From Micromonospora chokoriensis (GTDB lineage: Bacteria; Actinomycetota; Actinomycetes; Mycobacteriales; Micromonosporaceae), in the NCBI RefSeq assembly GCF_900091505.1, contig NZ_LT607409.1, positions 3,038,001 to 3,102,000 of the forward strand: a stretch of 64,000 nucleotides of DNA, given 5' to 3'. Of the stretch, positions 34,829 to 42,440 are shown one piece after another. Below the pieces are notes generated by a model, which was not told the origin of the DNA, did not search any database, and was given only the letters and a program-made list of their open reading frames with translations. Each line of letters starts with the position of its first letter. Position 1 is the stretch's first letter. The position numbers and the translations under genes were made by a program.

Positions 34829-36813
34829 CAGAAGCACGTCAGGGTGACCGGGGTGCCCGGCGGCACCTGCGAGTTCTCGCCCGGCGCCTGGATCCGGACC
34901 GTGGCGTTCGGGTTGAGCACGACGTTCACCGGGAAACCCTGCCCCTCCAGCGCCTGCTTGGCCTGCTGGCACGGCAGGTCGATCACCCGGGGCACGACGA
35001 TCGCCGGTGGGCCCTTGCTGACGTCCAGCTTGACCTGGGTGCCCTTCTCCACGCCGGCGCCGTCGGCGGGGCTCTGGCCGAGGATCTCGTCCTTGGGCTT
35101 GTCGGAGTCCTTGTAGGTCTCGACCAGGGTCAGGTTGAGCTGGGCCAGGGTGGTGCGGGCTTCGGTCAGGCTCTTGCCGACCAGGTTCGGCACCGACACC
35201 GGCGCCCGCCCCCGGCTCAGGATGAGGGTGATCTTCGCGCCGGGTTTGACCTCGGTGCCCACCTTGGGGTTGGTGTCCAGCACGACGCCGGCCGGCAGGG
35301 TGTCGTCGTAGCGGGGGGTGCCCTTGGCCACCACCAGCTTCACGTTGACCAGGTCCGCCTCGGCGAGGTCGAACTCCTTGCCGATCACGTCCGGCACGGG
35401 GAAGCGCTCCGGGCCCAGGGACAGGGTCAGCGTGATCGTGCCACCCTTGACGATCTTGGAGGTTGAGCCCGGGGTCTGCTCCAGGACGCTGTCCTTCGGC
35501 GCCTTCTCGTCGAAGCGCGGCTCGCCGTACTTCAGGACCAGCCCGGCCTGGTCGGCCTGCGCCTGCGCCTCGGCGTTGCTCAAACTCACCAGCTGCGGGG
35601 CGGTCGTGTAACGGCCGACACCGAACCACCAGCCCCCGACCGCGGCCACCAGACCCAGCGTCACCACCACTGCCGCGACGGCCAACCGGCCCCGCGGACT
35701 CGCCATCAGCGTGCCGCGCAGCGCGGCGAGCCTTGACCCCAGGCCCTCCGCAGGCTCCGGAGCTGCCCGACGTCGACCGCCGCCCTGGCTGCCGCTCTCC
35801 GGCAGCCGCGCCCAGGCCGGGCGGTCGGGCGGCCGAACCGTCGCGACCACCATGGTCGGCTGCGACAGTGGCGCATCGCCACTCACCGGCCGGAGCACGG
35901 CGGTGTGGGTGTTGTCGTCACTCAGGCGCTCCCGGGCCGCCTGCACCTCGGTCAGCAATGCGCCGGCGTCGGCGGGCCGGGCACCGGGGTCACGTCGGGT
36001 GGCGCGCTGCACCAGACCGTCGAGGACCGGCGGCAGGCCGGGCACCAGCGTCGAGGGCGCCGGCACGTCCCGGTCGACATGCTGCCAGGCGACGTCGACC
36101 GGGCGGTCCCCGTCGTACGGCACGCGGCCGGTGAGCATCTCGAACAGCACGATGCCCGCCGAGTAGACGTCGGTACGCGGGTCGGCGCGGCCCTCGGTGA
36201 CCAGCTCCGGGGCGACGTACGCCACGGTCGCCATCAGTTGGGTGCCCTGCTCGTCGTCGGCGCTCGCCTCGACCGCCCGGGCCAGACCGAAGTCGGCCAC
36301 CTTGACGACGCTGTCGACCAGGTTGGCGACGCCGCCGGTGGGTGCCTCGGCGACCAGCACGTTCTCCGGCTTGACGTCGCGGTGCACCAGACCCGACCGG
36401 TGCGCGGCGGCGATCGCGGCGAGCATCTGCTCGGCGATGGCCAGCGCCTCGTCCGGGTTGAGTCGACGGCGCTCGGCCAGCACGTCGCGCAGCGTGCGGC
36501 CACGGACGTACTCCATCACCAGGTACGGCAGGCCGGCGTGGGTGCCCTGGTCGTAGACGGCGACCACGTTCGGGTGGGTCAGCCGGGCGATGGTCTTCGC
36601 CTCGTCGGTGAACCGCGCCACGAAGTTGGCGATCCGCGCCCGGGCCTCGGGTGCCTGGGTCGGGTGAATGATCTTCACGGCGACGGTGCGCTCGAGGCGC
36701 TCGTCGGTGGCGGTGTACACGGTCGCCATGCCACCACGGGCCACGCGACCGCGAATGCGGTAGCGCCCGTCGATCAGCGAGCCCAGCAACGTGTCGGCGA
36801 CCTGAGTGTCCAT
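34828..36813 (-). CDS. Ser/Thr protein kinase with four PASTA domains (PknL/PkaF-like)
   Basis: A 661-residue membrane receptor kinase. The kinase domain has the loop GRVARGGMATVY (about 23-33), Lys47 in TVAVKII, HRDVKPENVL, VADFGLARA and VAYVAPELV. After a Pro/Arg-rich linker a single TM helix (LAVAAVVVTLGLVAAVGGWWF) crosses to four extracellular PASTA repeats ending at the C-terminus; PASTA binds muropeptides or lipid II. The ATG at 36813 has TAGACT 8 nt upstream and is probably leaderless. The divergent neighbour at 37002 is a Rv2175c-like DNA-binding protein; in M. tuberculosis, PknL phosphorylates Rv2175c. Mycobacterial PknL lacks PASTA, so the extracellular part is a real difference. 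Confidence 0.93.
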   Translation of the reverse strand: MDTQVADTLLGSLIDGRYRIRGRVARGGMATVYTATDERLERTVAVKIIHPTQAPEARARIANFVARFTDEAKTIARLTHPNVVAVYDQGTHAGLPYLVMEYVRGRTLRDVLAERRRLNPDEALAIAEQMLAAIAAAHRSGLVHRDVKPENVLVAEAPTGGVANLVDSVVKVADFGLARAVEASADDEQGTQLMATVAYVAPELVTEGRADPRTDVYSAGIVLFEMLTGRVPYDGDRPVDVAWQHVDRDVPAPSTLVPGLPPVLDGLVQRATRRDPGARPADAGALLTEVQAARERLSDDNTHTAVLRPVSGDAPLSQPTMVVATVRPPDRPAWARLPESGSQGGGRRRAAPEPAEGLGSRLAALRGTLMASPRGRLAVAAVVVTLGLVAAVGGWWFGVGRYTTAPQLVSLSNAEAQAQADQAGLVLKYGEPRFDEKAPKDSVLEQTPGSTSKIVKGGTITLTLSLGPERFPVPDVIGKEFDLAEADLVNVKLVVAKGTPRYDDTLPAGVVLDTNPKVGTEVKPGAKITLILSRGRAPVSVPNLVGKSLTEARTTLAQLNLTLVETYKDSDKPKDEILGQSPADGAGVEKGTQVKLDVSKGPPAIVVPRVIDLPCQQAKQALEGQGFPVNVVLNPNATVRIQAPGENSQVPPGTPVTLTCF

Positions 36814-36821
36814 CGGCAGGG

Positions 36822-36827
36822 AGTCTA
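36822..36827 (-). promoter_or_regulatory. -10 element for leaderless kinase mRNA
   Basis: TAGACT on the minus strand ends 8 nt before the ATG at 36813; no Shine-Dalgarno. Confidence 0.5.
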
Positions 36828-36989
36828 TGTGTCCAGGGGGTGAAGGTTGAACAGGATGCTACAGCCGATCGCCGAACTGGTCCGTCCCACCGCGTTCGCC
36901 GTCCCTCGTCCGCTGGTCAACGGTACGCACGAGCCGGGGCGCCGATCGGTTGTCCGGGGTGCCGGTGGCTCGTCGTGGTGACGGCGTGG

Positions 36990-36995
36990 CAGGGT
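36990..36995 (+). promoter_or_regulatory. -10-like element for the HTH gene
   Basis: CAGGGT ends 6 nt before the GTG at 37002. Fits the leaderless spacing, with C replacing the first T of the consensus. Confidence 0.4.
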
Positions 36996-37001
36996 GGTCG
37001 G

Positions 37002-37391
37002 GTGACCGAACCCGTACCCGACCAGGCCGTGCCCGGCCCGGAGCTCGCCGGCCCCACCGACCCGGCCGGCTGGCTGACCCTGCCCGACGTCGCCGAGCGT
37101 CTCGACGTGTCGATCAGCAAGGTGCACCAGATGATCCGCGACCGGGAGCTGCTGGCGGTCCGCCGCGACGGCGTCCGCCGCATCCCGGCGGACCTGGTTG
37201 CCAACCAGACGGTGCTCAAGCACCTGCCCGGCGTGCTCAACCTGCTCTCCGACAACGGCTACGACGACGAGGCCGCCCTGCGCTGGCTCTACGAGCAGGA
37301 CGACACCCTCCCCGGGAACACCCCGGCCGCCGCCCTCTCCGGTGACCAGGCCCGCGAAGTGAAACGCAGAGCCCAAGCCGAAGGCTTCTGA
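37002..37391 (+). CDS. Rv2175c-like helix-turn-helix regulator
   Basis: A 129-residue protein with an excisionase/MerR-like winged helix: [46 protein letters not shown]-terminal helical part (VLKHLPGVLNLLSDNGYDDEAALRWLYEQDD) is typical of the actinobacterial Rv2175c family. In M. tuberculosis this protein is a PknL substrate that loses DNA binding when phosphorylated on a Thr of its disordered N-terminus. Here the N-terminus (TEPVPDQAVPGPELAGPTDP) also holds candidate Thr residues. The divergent kinase neighbour supports the same pairing. The start at GTG 37002 is chosen by -10 spacing. Confidence 0.88.
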   Translation: MTEPVPDQAVPGPELAGPTDPAGWLTLPDVAERLDVSISKVHQMIRDRELLAVRRDGVRRIPADLVANQTVLKHLPGVLNLLSDNGYDDEAALRWLYEQDDTLPGNTPAAALSGDQAREVKRRAQAEGF

Positions 37392-37413
37392 CCCGCCCCA
37401 CCCCCTCTCCCGG

Positions 37414-37474
37414 TCGATCATGAAGTTAGCGGCGCGAAACGCCGAGGCGGAGACCGCTAACTTCATGATCGACG
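37414..37474. repeat. Family IV intergenic palindrome
   Basis: Arms 37414-37433 and 37455-37474 are a perfect 20-bp stem beginning GTCGATCATGAAG. The 21-nt loop holds a smaller GC-rich hairpin. It lies between the convergent HTH and polyprenyl synthase genes, 22 bp past the stop codon. No second copy is in this window. Confidence 0.85.
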
Positions 37475-37507
37475 AAGAAGAGAAGGTGGGGAGCGGCAGG
37501 CCGGGGG

Positions 37508-38590
37508 TCAGTCGGCTCGGCGGGTTGCGGCTATGGCCAGGTCCACCAGGGCCTGGCGGGCCTCGGTGTCGAGGTCGACGGCGGTCAGGGCGGCGAGGGC
37601 GGCGTCGGTGAGCGTGACGATCCGCTGCTCGGTACGGGCGAGCGCCCCGCTCGCGGTGATCAGCTCACGCAGCCGGGCCACCCCCTCCTCGTCCAGCTCC
37701 GGGTCGCCGAGCCGGCCGAGCAGCAGCTCGCGGCCCGCGTCGTCGGTGGTCTCCACGGCAGCCGCCACCAGGTAGGTGCGCTTGCCCTCCCGCAGGTCGT
37801 CACCGGCCGGCTTACCGGTCAGCGCCGGGTCACCGAAGACCCCCAGCACGTCGTCGCGGAGCTGGAACGCCTCACCCAGCGGCAGCCCGTACGCCGAATA
37901 GGCCGTCCGCACGTCGGCCGTGGCGTCGGCCAGCGCGGCACCGAGCAGCAGCGGACGCTCGACGGTGTACTTCGCCGACTTGTACCGGGCGACCTTGCTG
38001 GCCCGTTCCACCGAGGTGTCCCCGGTCGCCTGGGTCAGCACGTCGAGGTACTGACCGACGGTGACCTCGGTGCGCATCTCGTCGAAGACCGGCCGGGCCC
38101 GGGCCAGCACCCACGGGTCCAGCCCCGCGGAGTGCAGCAGCTCGTCGGACCAGACCAGGCAGAGGTCACCCAGCAGGAGAGCCGCGGCGTCGCCGAAGCT
38201 GTCCGGGTCGCCACCCCAGCCGGCCTGCCGGTGCCGGGCGGCGAACCGCCGGTGCACGGCGGGCTCACCACGTCGGGTGTCGGAGCGGTCCATCAGGTCG
38301 TCGTGCATCAGGGCACTGGCCTGGACGAACTCCAGCGCGGCCAGGGCGGCGAGCACCGGCTCGCCGTCGACCCCACCGGCGCCCCGGAACCCCCAGTACG
38401 CGAACGCTGGACGCAGCCGCTTGCCGCCGCCGAGCACGAAGGCCTCGATCGCCTCGGCCACCGGGAGCAGCGCGTCGTCCACGGCGGCGAGCCGAGCCCG
38501 TTGGCCGGCCAGAAACTCGGTGAGGGCCTTGTCCACCCGCTGTCGCAGATCGGCTCGGTCGACGGGAGACACGGGAGCAGCGTGGGTCAC
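37508..38590 (-). CDS. idsA: Polyprenyl (geranylgeranyl-type) diphosphate synthase
   Basis: A 360-residue trans-prenyltransferase condensing isopentenyl diphosphate units. Seen: GGGKRLRPAFAYWGFRGAGG, the first Asp-rich motif ALMHDDLMDRSDTRRG, the GDLCLVWSDEL region, KYTVERPLLLGAAL, and the second Asp-rich region FQLRDDVLGVFGDP. The small-residue context upstream of the first motif (EFVQASALMHDD) suggests a C20 or longer product. It resembles mycobacterial IdsA2. GGPP would feed the carotenoid operon 2.4 kb away and polyprenyl carriers. TAGCGT lies 6 nt before the GTG and includes the stop codon of the upstream HTH gene. Confidence 0.92.
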   Translation of the reverse strand: MTHAAPVSPVDRADLRQRVDKALTEFLAGQRARLAAVDDALLPVAEAIEAFVLGGGKRLRPAFAYWGFRGAGGVDGEPVLAALAALEFVQASALMHDDLMDRSDTRRGEPAVHRRFAARHRQAGWGGDPDSFGDAAALLLGDLCLVWSDELLHSAGLDPWVLARARPVFDEMRTEVTVGQYLDVLTQATGDTSVERASKVARYKSAKYTVERPLLLGAALADATADVRTAYSAYGLPLGEAFQLRDDVLGVFGDPALTGKPAGDDLREGKRTYLVAAAVETTDDAGRELLLGRLGDPELDEEGVARLRELITASGALARTEQRIVTLTDAALAALTAVDLDTEARQALVDLAIAATRRAD

Positions 38591-38596
38591 GCCCCG

Positions 38597-38602
38597 ACGC
38601 TA
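38597..38602 (-). promoter_or_regulatory. -10 element for leaderless polyprenyl synthase mRNA
   Basis: TAGCGT on the minus strand ends 6 nt before the GTG at 38590. Its TAG is also the stop codon of the upstream HTH gene, so the synthase may have its own promoter inside an apparent operon. Confidence 0.55.
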
Positions 38603-39010
38603 GCCTGTCCCCGTGGCCCGCGCTCCACCGCCACGCGTAGTCCCGGCGGTGCGGCCGGGACCGGTGCGCCCTGTCGGTGGCGTGCCGGCCCGAGCGGCGC
38701 GGCCCGGCCCGGTGGGTCGGCGGGATCGGGTGGGGGCGGCCGGGCGGGTGGCCCGGCGGGTGGCCGCCGCGGCGTCGGCCAGCGCCACCAGCGGAACGTC
38801 CAGGACGACGGCGAGCCAGCCGAGCCAGAACCCGCCGGGCACCCGACGCTGGCGTTCCCAGCGGGACACCTCGTGCCGGCTCAATGTCGCCACCCCGGCG
38901 GCGGCGCACAACTCGGCGGCGGTGCGCTGCTGGCTCCAGCCCCGGGCCAGCCGGCAGCGGGCCAACAACGGCCCGAGCTGCGCGGGGCGCGGCGGTGCGG
39001 GTGGGGTCAC
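38600..39010 (-). CDS. XRE-type helix-turn-helix protein
   Basis: A 136-residue DNA-binding protein. The N-terminal domain is a Cro/CI helix-turn-helix: LGPLLARCRLARGWSQQRTAAELCAAAGVATLSRHEVSRWERQRR, read in pieces here. Helices 2-3 would contact DNA. The last 60 residues are Arg/Pro/Gly/Thr-rich and probably disordered. The GTG at 39010 has AGGAGG upstream. It precedes the polyprenyl diphosphate synthase by 9 bp on the same strand and could regulate it or the nearby carotenoid operon; this is inference. Confidence 0.75.
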   Translation of the reverse strand: MTPPAPPRPAQLGPLLARCRLARGWSQQRTAAELCAAAGVATLSRHEVSRWERQRRVPGGFWLGWLAVVLDVPLVALADAAAATRRATRPAAPTRSRRPTGPGRAARAGTPPTGRTGPGRTAGTTRGGGARATGTG

Positions 39011-39240
39011 AGGTCCTCCTGGCGGGCGTCGGCGCGGTGACGACCCACCCGCCCGGCCTGCCGGCCGGGACGGACGTCACCGCTTGAGTTGCTGACCCCC
39101 GCACGGGCACCAGGACCGCCCCCACCGCCCCTCCCGCGCCACCCATTCCTACCCCGGGGGTACGACGCCCTCGCGCCCACCGATCGGGGCGACGCCGGTC
39201 ATCGGGTGGGAAGCGCCTGGGGCGTGGTGGCCTCGCCCGC

Positions 39241-39246
39241 TAGAGT
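39241..39246 (+). promoter_or_regulatory. -10 element for leaderless metF mRNA
   Basis: TAGAGT ends 6 nt before the GTG at 39253; no Shine-Dalgarno. Confidence 0.6.
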
Positions 39247-39252
39247 CGGGTC

Positions 39253-40170
39253 GTGGCGCTCGGTCTTCCCTCGGTACTCCCCAATCCGCAGCCGGCGATC
39301 GGGGAGCTCATCCGTGAGCGTCAGCCGACCTTCTCGTTCGAGTTCTTCCCGCCCAAGACCGACGCCGGGGAGCGGCTGCTCTGGCAGGCCATCCGCGAGT
39401 TGGAGTCGCTGCGTCCGTCGTTCGTGTCGATCACGTACGGCGCGGGCGGGTCGACGCGGGACACCACTGTGGCGGTGACCGAACGGATCGCCACCGACAC
39501 CACCCTGCTGCCGATGGCCCACCTGACCGCTGTCGACCACTCCGTCGCCGAGTTGCGGCACGTGATCGGTCGGCTCGCCGGGGTGGGGGTGCGCAACGTG
39601 CTGGCCGTGCGCGGCGACCCGCCGGGCAACCCGGGCGGCGAGTGGATCCGCCACCCCGAGGGGGTGGACTACGCCGAGGACCTGGTCCGCCTGGTGCGCG
39701 ATTCCGGTGACTTCAGCGTCGGTGTGGCGGCCTTCCCGTACAAGCATCCCCGCTCGCCCGACGTGGCCAGCGACACCGCGCAGTTCGTCCGCAAGTGCCG
39801 GGCCGGCGCGGCGTTCGCGATCACGCAGATGTTCTTCGACGCCGACGACTACCTGCGGCTGCGTGACCGGGTGGCCGCGGCCGGCTGCGACACCCCGATC
39901 CTGGCCGGGGTGATGCCGGTGACCCAGATCGCCACCATCGAGCGGTCCGTGCAGCTGTCCGGTGCGCCCTTCCCACCGGCGCTGGCGGCCCGCTTCGAAC
40001 GCGTCGCCGACGACCCGGAGGCCGTCCGTCGGCTCGGTGTCGAGCAGGCCAGCGAGATGTGCCGCCGGCTGCTGGACGAGGGTGTGCCGGGGATCCACTT
40101 CATCACCCTCAACCGGTCCACCGCGACCCGTGAGGTCTGGCAGAACCTGAAGGCCGGCGCGCGGGTGTGA
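39253..40170 (+). CDS. metF: Methylenetetrahydrofolate reductase
   Basis: A 305-residue FAD-dependent TIM-barrel enzyme that reduces 5,10-methylene-THF to 5-methyl-THF for methionine synthesis. Seen: TFSFEFFPPKTDAGERLL with the catalytic Glu, FVSITYGAGGSTRDTT, HLTAVDHSVAEL, LAVRGDPPGNPGG, VAAFPYKHPRSPDV and FAITQMFFDADDYLRLRD, with GVMPVTQIATIERS near the end. Length suits a stand-alone bacterial MetF. It is leaderless by promoter spacing, and its stop codon abuts the next gene's ATG (TGAATG), so the two are coupled. Confidence 0.95.
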   Translation: MALGLPSVLPNPQPAIGELIRERQPTFSFEFFPPKTDAGERLLWQAIRELESLRPSFVSITYGAGGSTRDTTVAVTERIATDTTLLPMAHLTAVDHSVAELRHVIGRLAGVGVRNVLAVRGDPPGNPGGEWIRHPEGVDYAEDLVRLVRDSGDFSVGVAAFPYKHPRSPDVASDTAQFVRKCRAGAAFAITQMFFDADDYLRLRDRVAAAGCDTPILAGVMPVTQIATIERSVQLSGAPFPPALAARFERVADDPEAVRRLGVEQASEMCRRLLDEGVPGIHFITLNRSTATREVWQNLKAGARV

Positions 40171-40905
40171 ATGCTGGTCCTGCGACACCTGATGCCCGGC
40201 ACGACGGTTGATCCCGAGGTGGGCACACAGCTGAACTGGGATCAGTACGCCACGGCCTGGGCGCGGTTGCACGGCGGGTTCGACCCTCGGGTCGCGGCGC
40301 CGGTGGTGCGCGCCTGGCTGCGCTTCGCGTACCACGTGGGGTACGTGCTGGGTCGGCTCCGGGTCAGCCCCACCGTGGTCACCGTGGCCGGGGTGCTGCT
40401 CTGCTTCTGCGTACCGTTGCTGGTGACCCGGCCGGGGAACGGCCTCTTCCTCGGCGCGTTGTTCGTGCTGCTCGCCGCCGTGGCGGACAGCGTGGACGGC
40501 GCGGTGGCGGTCGCCACCGGCCGCACCACCCGGCTCGGCTACGTCTACGACTCGGTCGCCGACCGGCTCGGTGAGGTGGCGTGGCTGCTGGCGTTCTGGC
40601 TGGTCGGCGCGCCCGGCGGGCTGGTCGTCGCGGGCGGCGCGCTGTCCTGGCTGCACGAGTACGTCCGGGCCCGGGCGGTCGCCGCCGGCATGCGTGACAT
40701 CGGCGCGGTGACAGTGGGCGAGCGCCCCACCCGGGTCTCGGTGGCGCTGGCCGGGCTGCTGGTCGCCGGGTTGGCCGGGCTGATCGAGCCGGACCTGGCC
40801 GCCGGCACCATCACCATGGCGACGGCGGTGTGGGTGCTGTTGGCCGGCTTCGGCCTGGGGCAGCTGCTCTCCACCATCCGCCGCGCCCTGCTCGACGCCG
40901 GCTGA
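40171..40905 (+). CDS. CDP-alcohol phosphotransferase-like membrane protein
   Basis: A 244-residue protein with about six hydrophobic segments. The CDP-alcohol phosphatidyltransferase motif is DSVDGAVAVATGRTTRLG, then YVYDSVADR. It keeps all four metal-binding Asps and both Gly residues with correct spacing, but the Arg normally after the Ala (DGxxAR) is Val. The family makes phospholipids from CDP-diacylglycerol or CDP-alcohols. The ATG at 40171 directly follows the metF stop, with no Shine-Dalgarno of its own. Its last codons and stop are duplicated just downstream (26-bp direct repeat). Confidence 0.85.
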   Translation: MLVLRHLMPGTTVDPEVGTQLNWDQYATAWARLHGGFDPRVAAPVVRAWLRFAYHVGYVLGRLRVSPTVVTVAGVLLCFCVPLLVTRPGNGLFLGALFVLLAAVADSVDGAVAVATGRTTRLGYVYDSVADRLGEVAWLLAFWLVGAPGGLVVAGGALSWLHEYVRARAVAAGMRDIGAVTVGERPTRVSVALAGLLVAGLAGLIEPDLAAGTITMATAVWVLLAGFGLGQLLSTIRRALLDAG

Positions 40906-40940
40906 GCAGCCGGGCCCTGCTCGACGCCGGCTGAGCAGCC
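40886..40940. repeat. 26-bp direct repeat at a gene end
   Basis: Copies at 40886-40911 and 40915-40940 begin CCCTGCTCGACGCC and end GAGCAGCC, separated by GGG. The first contains the last codons and stop of the CDP-alcohol transferase gene. It looks like a recent tandem duplication, ending 1 bp before the carotenoid desaturase stop codon. Confidence 0.85.
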
Positions 40941-40941
40941 C

Positions 40942-42429
40942 CTACCAGGCGGGGCCGATCTCGTCGGCGACGATCTGCGCGGACAGGGTGACCATCGGCA
41001 GCCCGCCACCCGGGTGGGTGGAGCCGCCCACCAGCCACAACCCGTTGGCCGGGCCCCGGTTGGCGGGGCGCAGCAACCCACCGGCGGTGCCGTAGATCGA
41101 GCCACCCGGCGCGCCGGTCGCCGCGTCCAGGTCGGCCGGGGTGCGGACCTCCCGGAACAGCACCCGGTCACGCACGTCCACGCCGCGCCGCGCCAGCACC
41201 TCCAGGATCCGGTCGGCGTACGCGTCGGCCAGCCCCGGCCGTCGCCAGTCGACAGCGCCCGCCGCGGTGCCCTGCCGTGGGGCGTTGACCAGCACGAACC
41301 ACGCCTCGTGCCCGGCCGGGCGGACCATCGGGTCGTCGGCCACGGTGACGAACACCGTCGGGTCGGCCGCCGGGCGGGCCCGGACGCCGCGCCCGGGATC
41401 ACCGAAGACCGCGTCGAACTCCGCGTCGTAGTCACCCGGGAAGAAGACATTGTGGTGGGCCAGCCCGGTGCTGCCGGACACGCCGAGCAGCAGCACGAAA
41501 CCGGCGAGGCTGCGGTCGGTCAGCCCGGCCAGTCGACGCGGGTGCGGCAGCAGGTCACGGTAGACGGTGAGGGCGTCCACGTTGGCCACCACCACGTCGG
41601 CGGGCACCGGCGCGCCGACACCGGCGAGGCGTACCCCGTGCACCCGGCCGCCGGTGGCGTCGATCCGGGTGACGGTGGCGTCGGTCTGCACGACCACGCC
41701 CAGGTCCAGACAGCGGGTGAGCAGCGCGTCGGCGAGGGTGCCCAACCCGCCGCGCAGGTACCAGCCACCGAAGGCCAGCTCGGCGTACGGGACCGCGACC
41801 AGCGCCGCCGGCGCCCGGCGAGGGTCGGCCCCGGTGTAGGTGGCGTACCGGTCCAGCAGCATCCGCAGCCGGGGGTCGGACAGGTGTTGGCGGCCCAGTC
41901 CGCGCAGGGTGCGGCCCGGGGCGATGGCGGCCAGGTCACCGACCCGCCAGGCCAGCGACGCGAGGTCGCGGGGTGAGTCGACGGTACGGCGCAGGATGTC
42001 GCGGGAGGAGGCGTTCCACACCCGCGCGGCCCGGCGCCACAGCCGCTGCCAGTCGGCCGCCGCCCGGTCGCCGAAGGCGGCGCCGATCCTCGTGGCGAAC
42101 TCCACCGGGTCGGCGCACGAGTCCAGGGGCGGGCCGCCGTCGGCGAAGACGTGCCGGACGATCGGGTCCAGTCCGACCAGGTCCAGGTACTCGTCGAGCT
42201 TGGCCCCGGTCGCCTCGAACAGGTCGTGGAACACCTCGGGCAGGGTGAGCAGGCTCGGCCCGGTGTCGAAGTGGAACGAGCCGGCCGGGGTGTCGTGCGC
42301 GTACCGGCCGAGCTTGCCGCCGACCGTGTCGGCCCGTTCGAAGACGGTCACCTGGTGCCCGGTGGCGGCCAGCCGGGCGGCGGTGGCGAGGCCACCCACC
42401 CCGGCGCCGACGACCACGATCCGCGCCAT
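40942..42429 (-). CDS. crtD: Carotenoid desaturase, CrtI/CrtD type
   Basis: A 495-residue FAD-dependent desaturase. It starts ARIVVVGAGVGGLATAARLA with the FAD Rossmann motif, then VFERADTVGGKLGRY and FDTGPSLLTLPEVF. The family C-terminal signature LWLVGGSTHPGGGLPMVTLS is complete. CrtI acts on phytoene; CrtD-type relatives introduce a 3,4 double bond into hydroxylated acyclic ends. Operon mates (CruF-like hydratase, GT2) argue for the CrtD role, but sequence alone does not settle it. The ATG at 42429 has AGGAGG upstream, 11 bp after the GT2 stop. No phytoene synthase is in the window. Confidence 0.88.
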   Translation of the reverse strand: MARIVVVGAGVGGLATAARLAATGHQVTVFERADTVGGKLGRYAHDTPAGSFHFDTGPSLLTLPEVFHDLFEATGAKLDEYLDLVGLDPIVRHVFADGGPPLDSCADPVEFATRIGAAFGDRAAADWQRLWRRAARVWNASSRDILRRTVDSPRDLASLAWRVGDLAAIAPGRTLRGLGRQHLSDPRLRMLLDRYATYTGADPRRAPAALVAVPYAELAFGGWYLRGGLGTLADALLTRCLDLGVVVQTDATVTRIDATGGRVHGVRLAGVGAPVPADVVVANVDALTVYRDLLPHPRRLAGLTDRSLAGFVLLLGVSGSTGLAHHNVFFPGDYDAEFDAVFGDPGRGVRARPAADPTVFVTVADDPMVRPAGHEAWFVLVNAPRQGTAAGAVDWRRPGLADAYADRILEVLARRGVDVRDRVLFREVRTPADLDAATGAPGGSIYGTAGGLLRPANRGPANGLWLVGGSTHPGGGLPMVTLSAQIVADEIGPAW

Positions 42430-42440
42430 GCCGTGCCCTC

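Noticed and set aside
38613-39095. An open frame on the plus strand starting at GTG 38613 with TAGCCT 6 nt upstream.
   Set aside because: It overlaps the HTH gene on the other strand; its product is Arg/Ala/Pro-rich low complexity. The hexamer alone is not enough to accept it.
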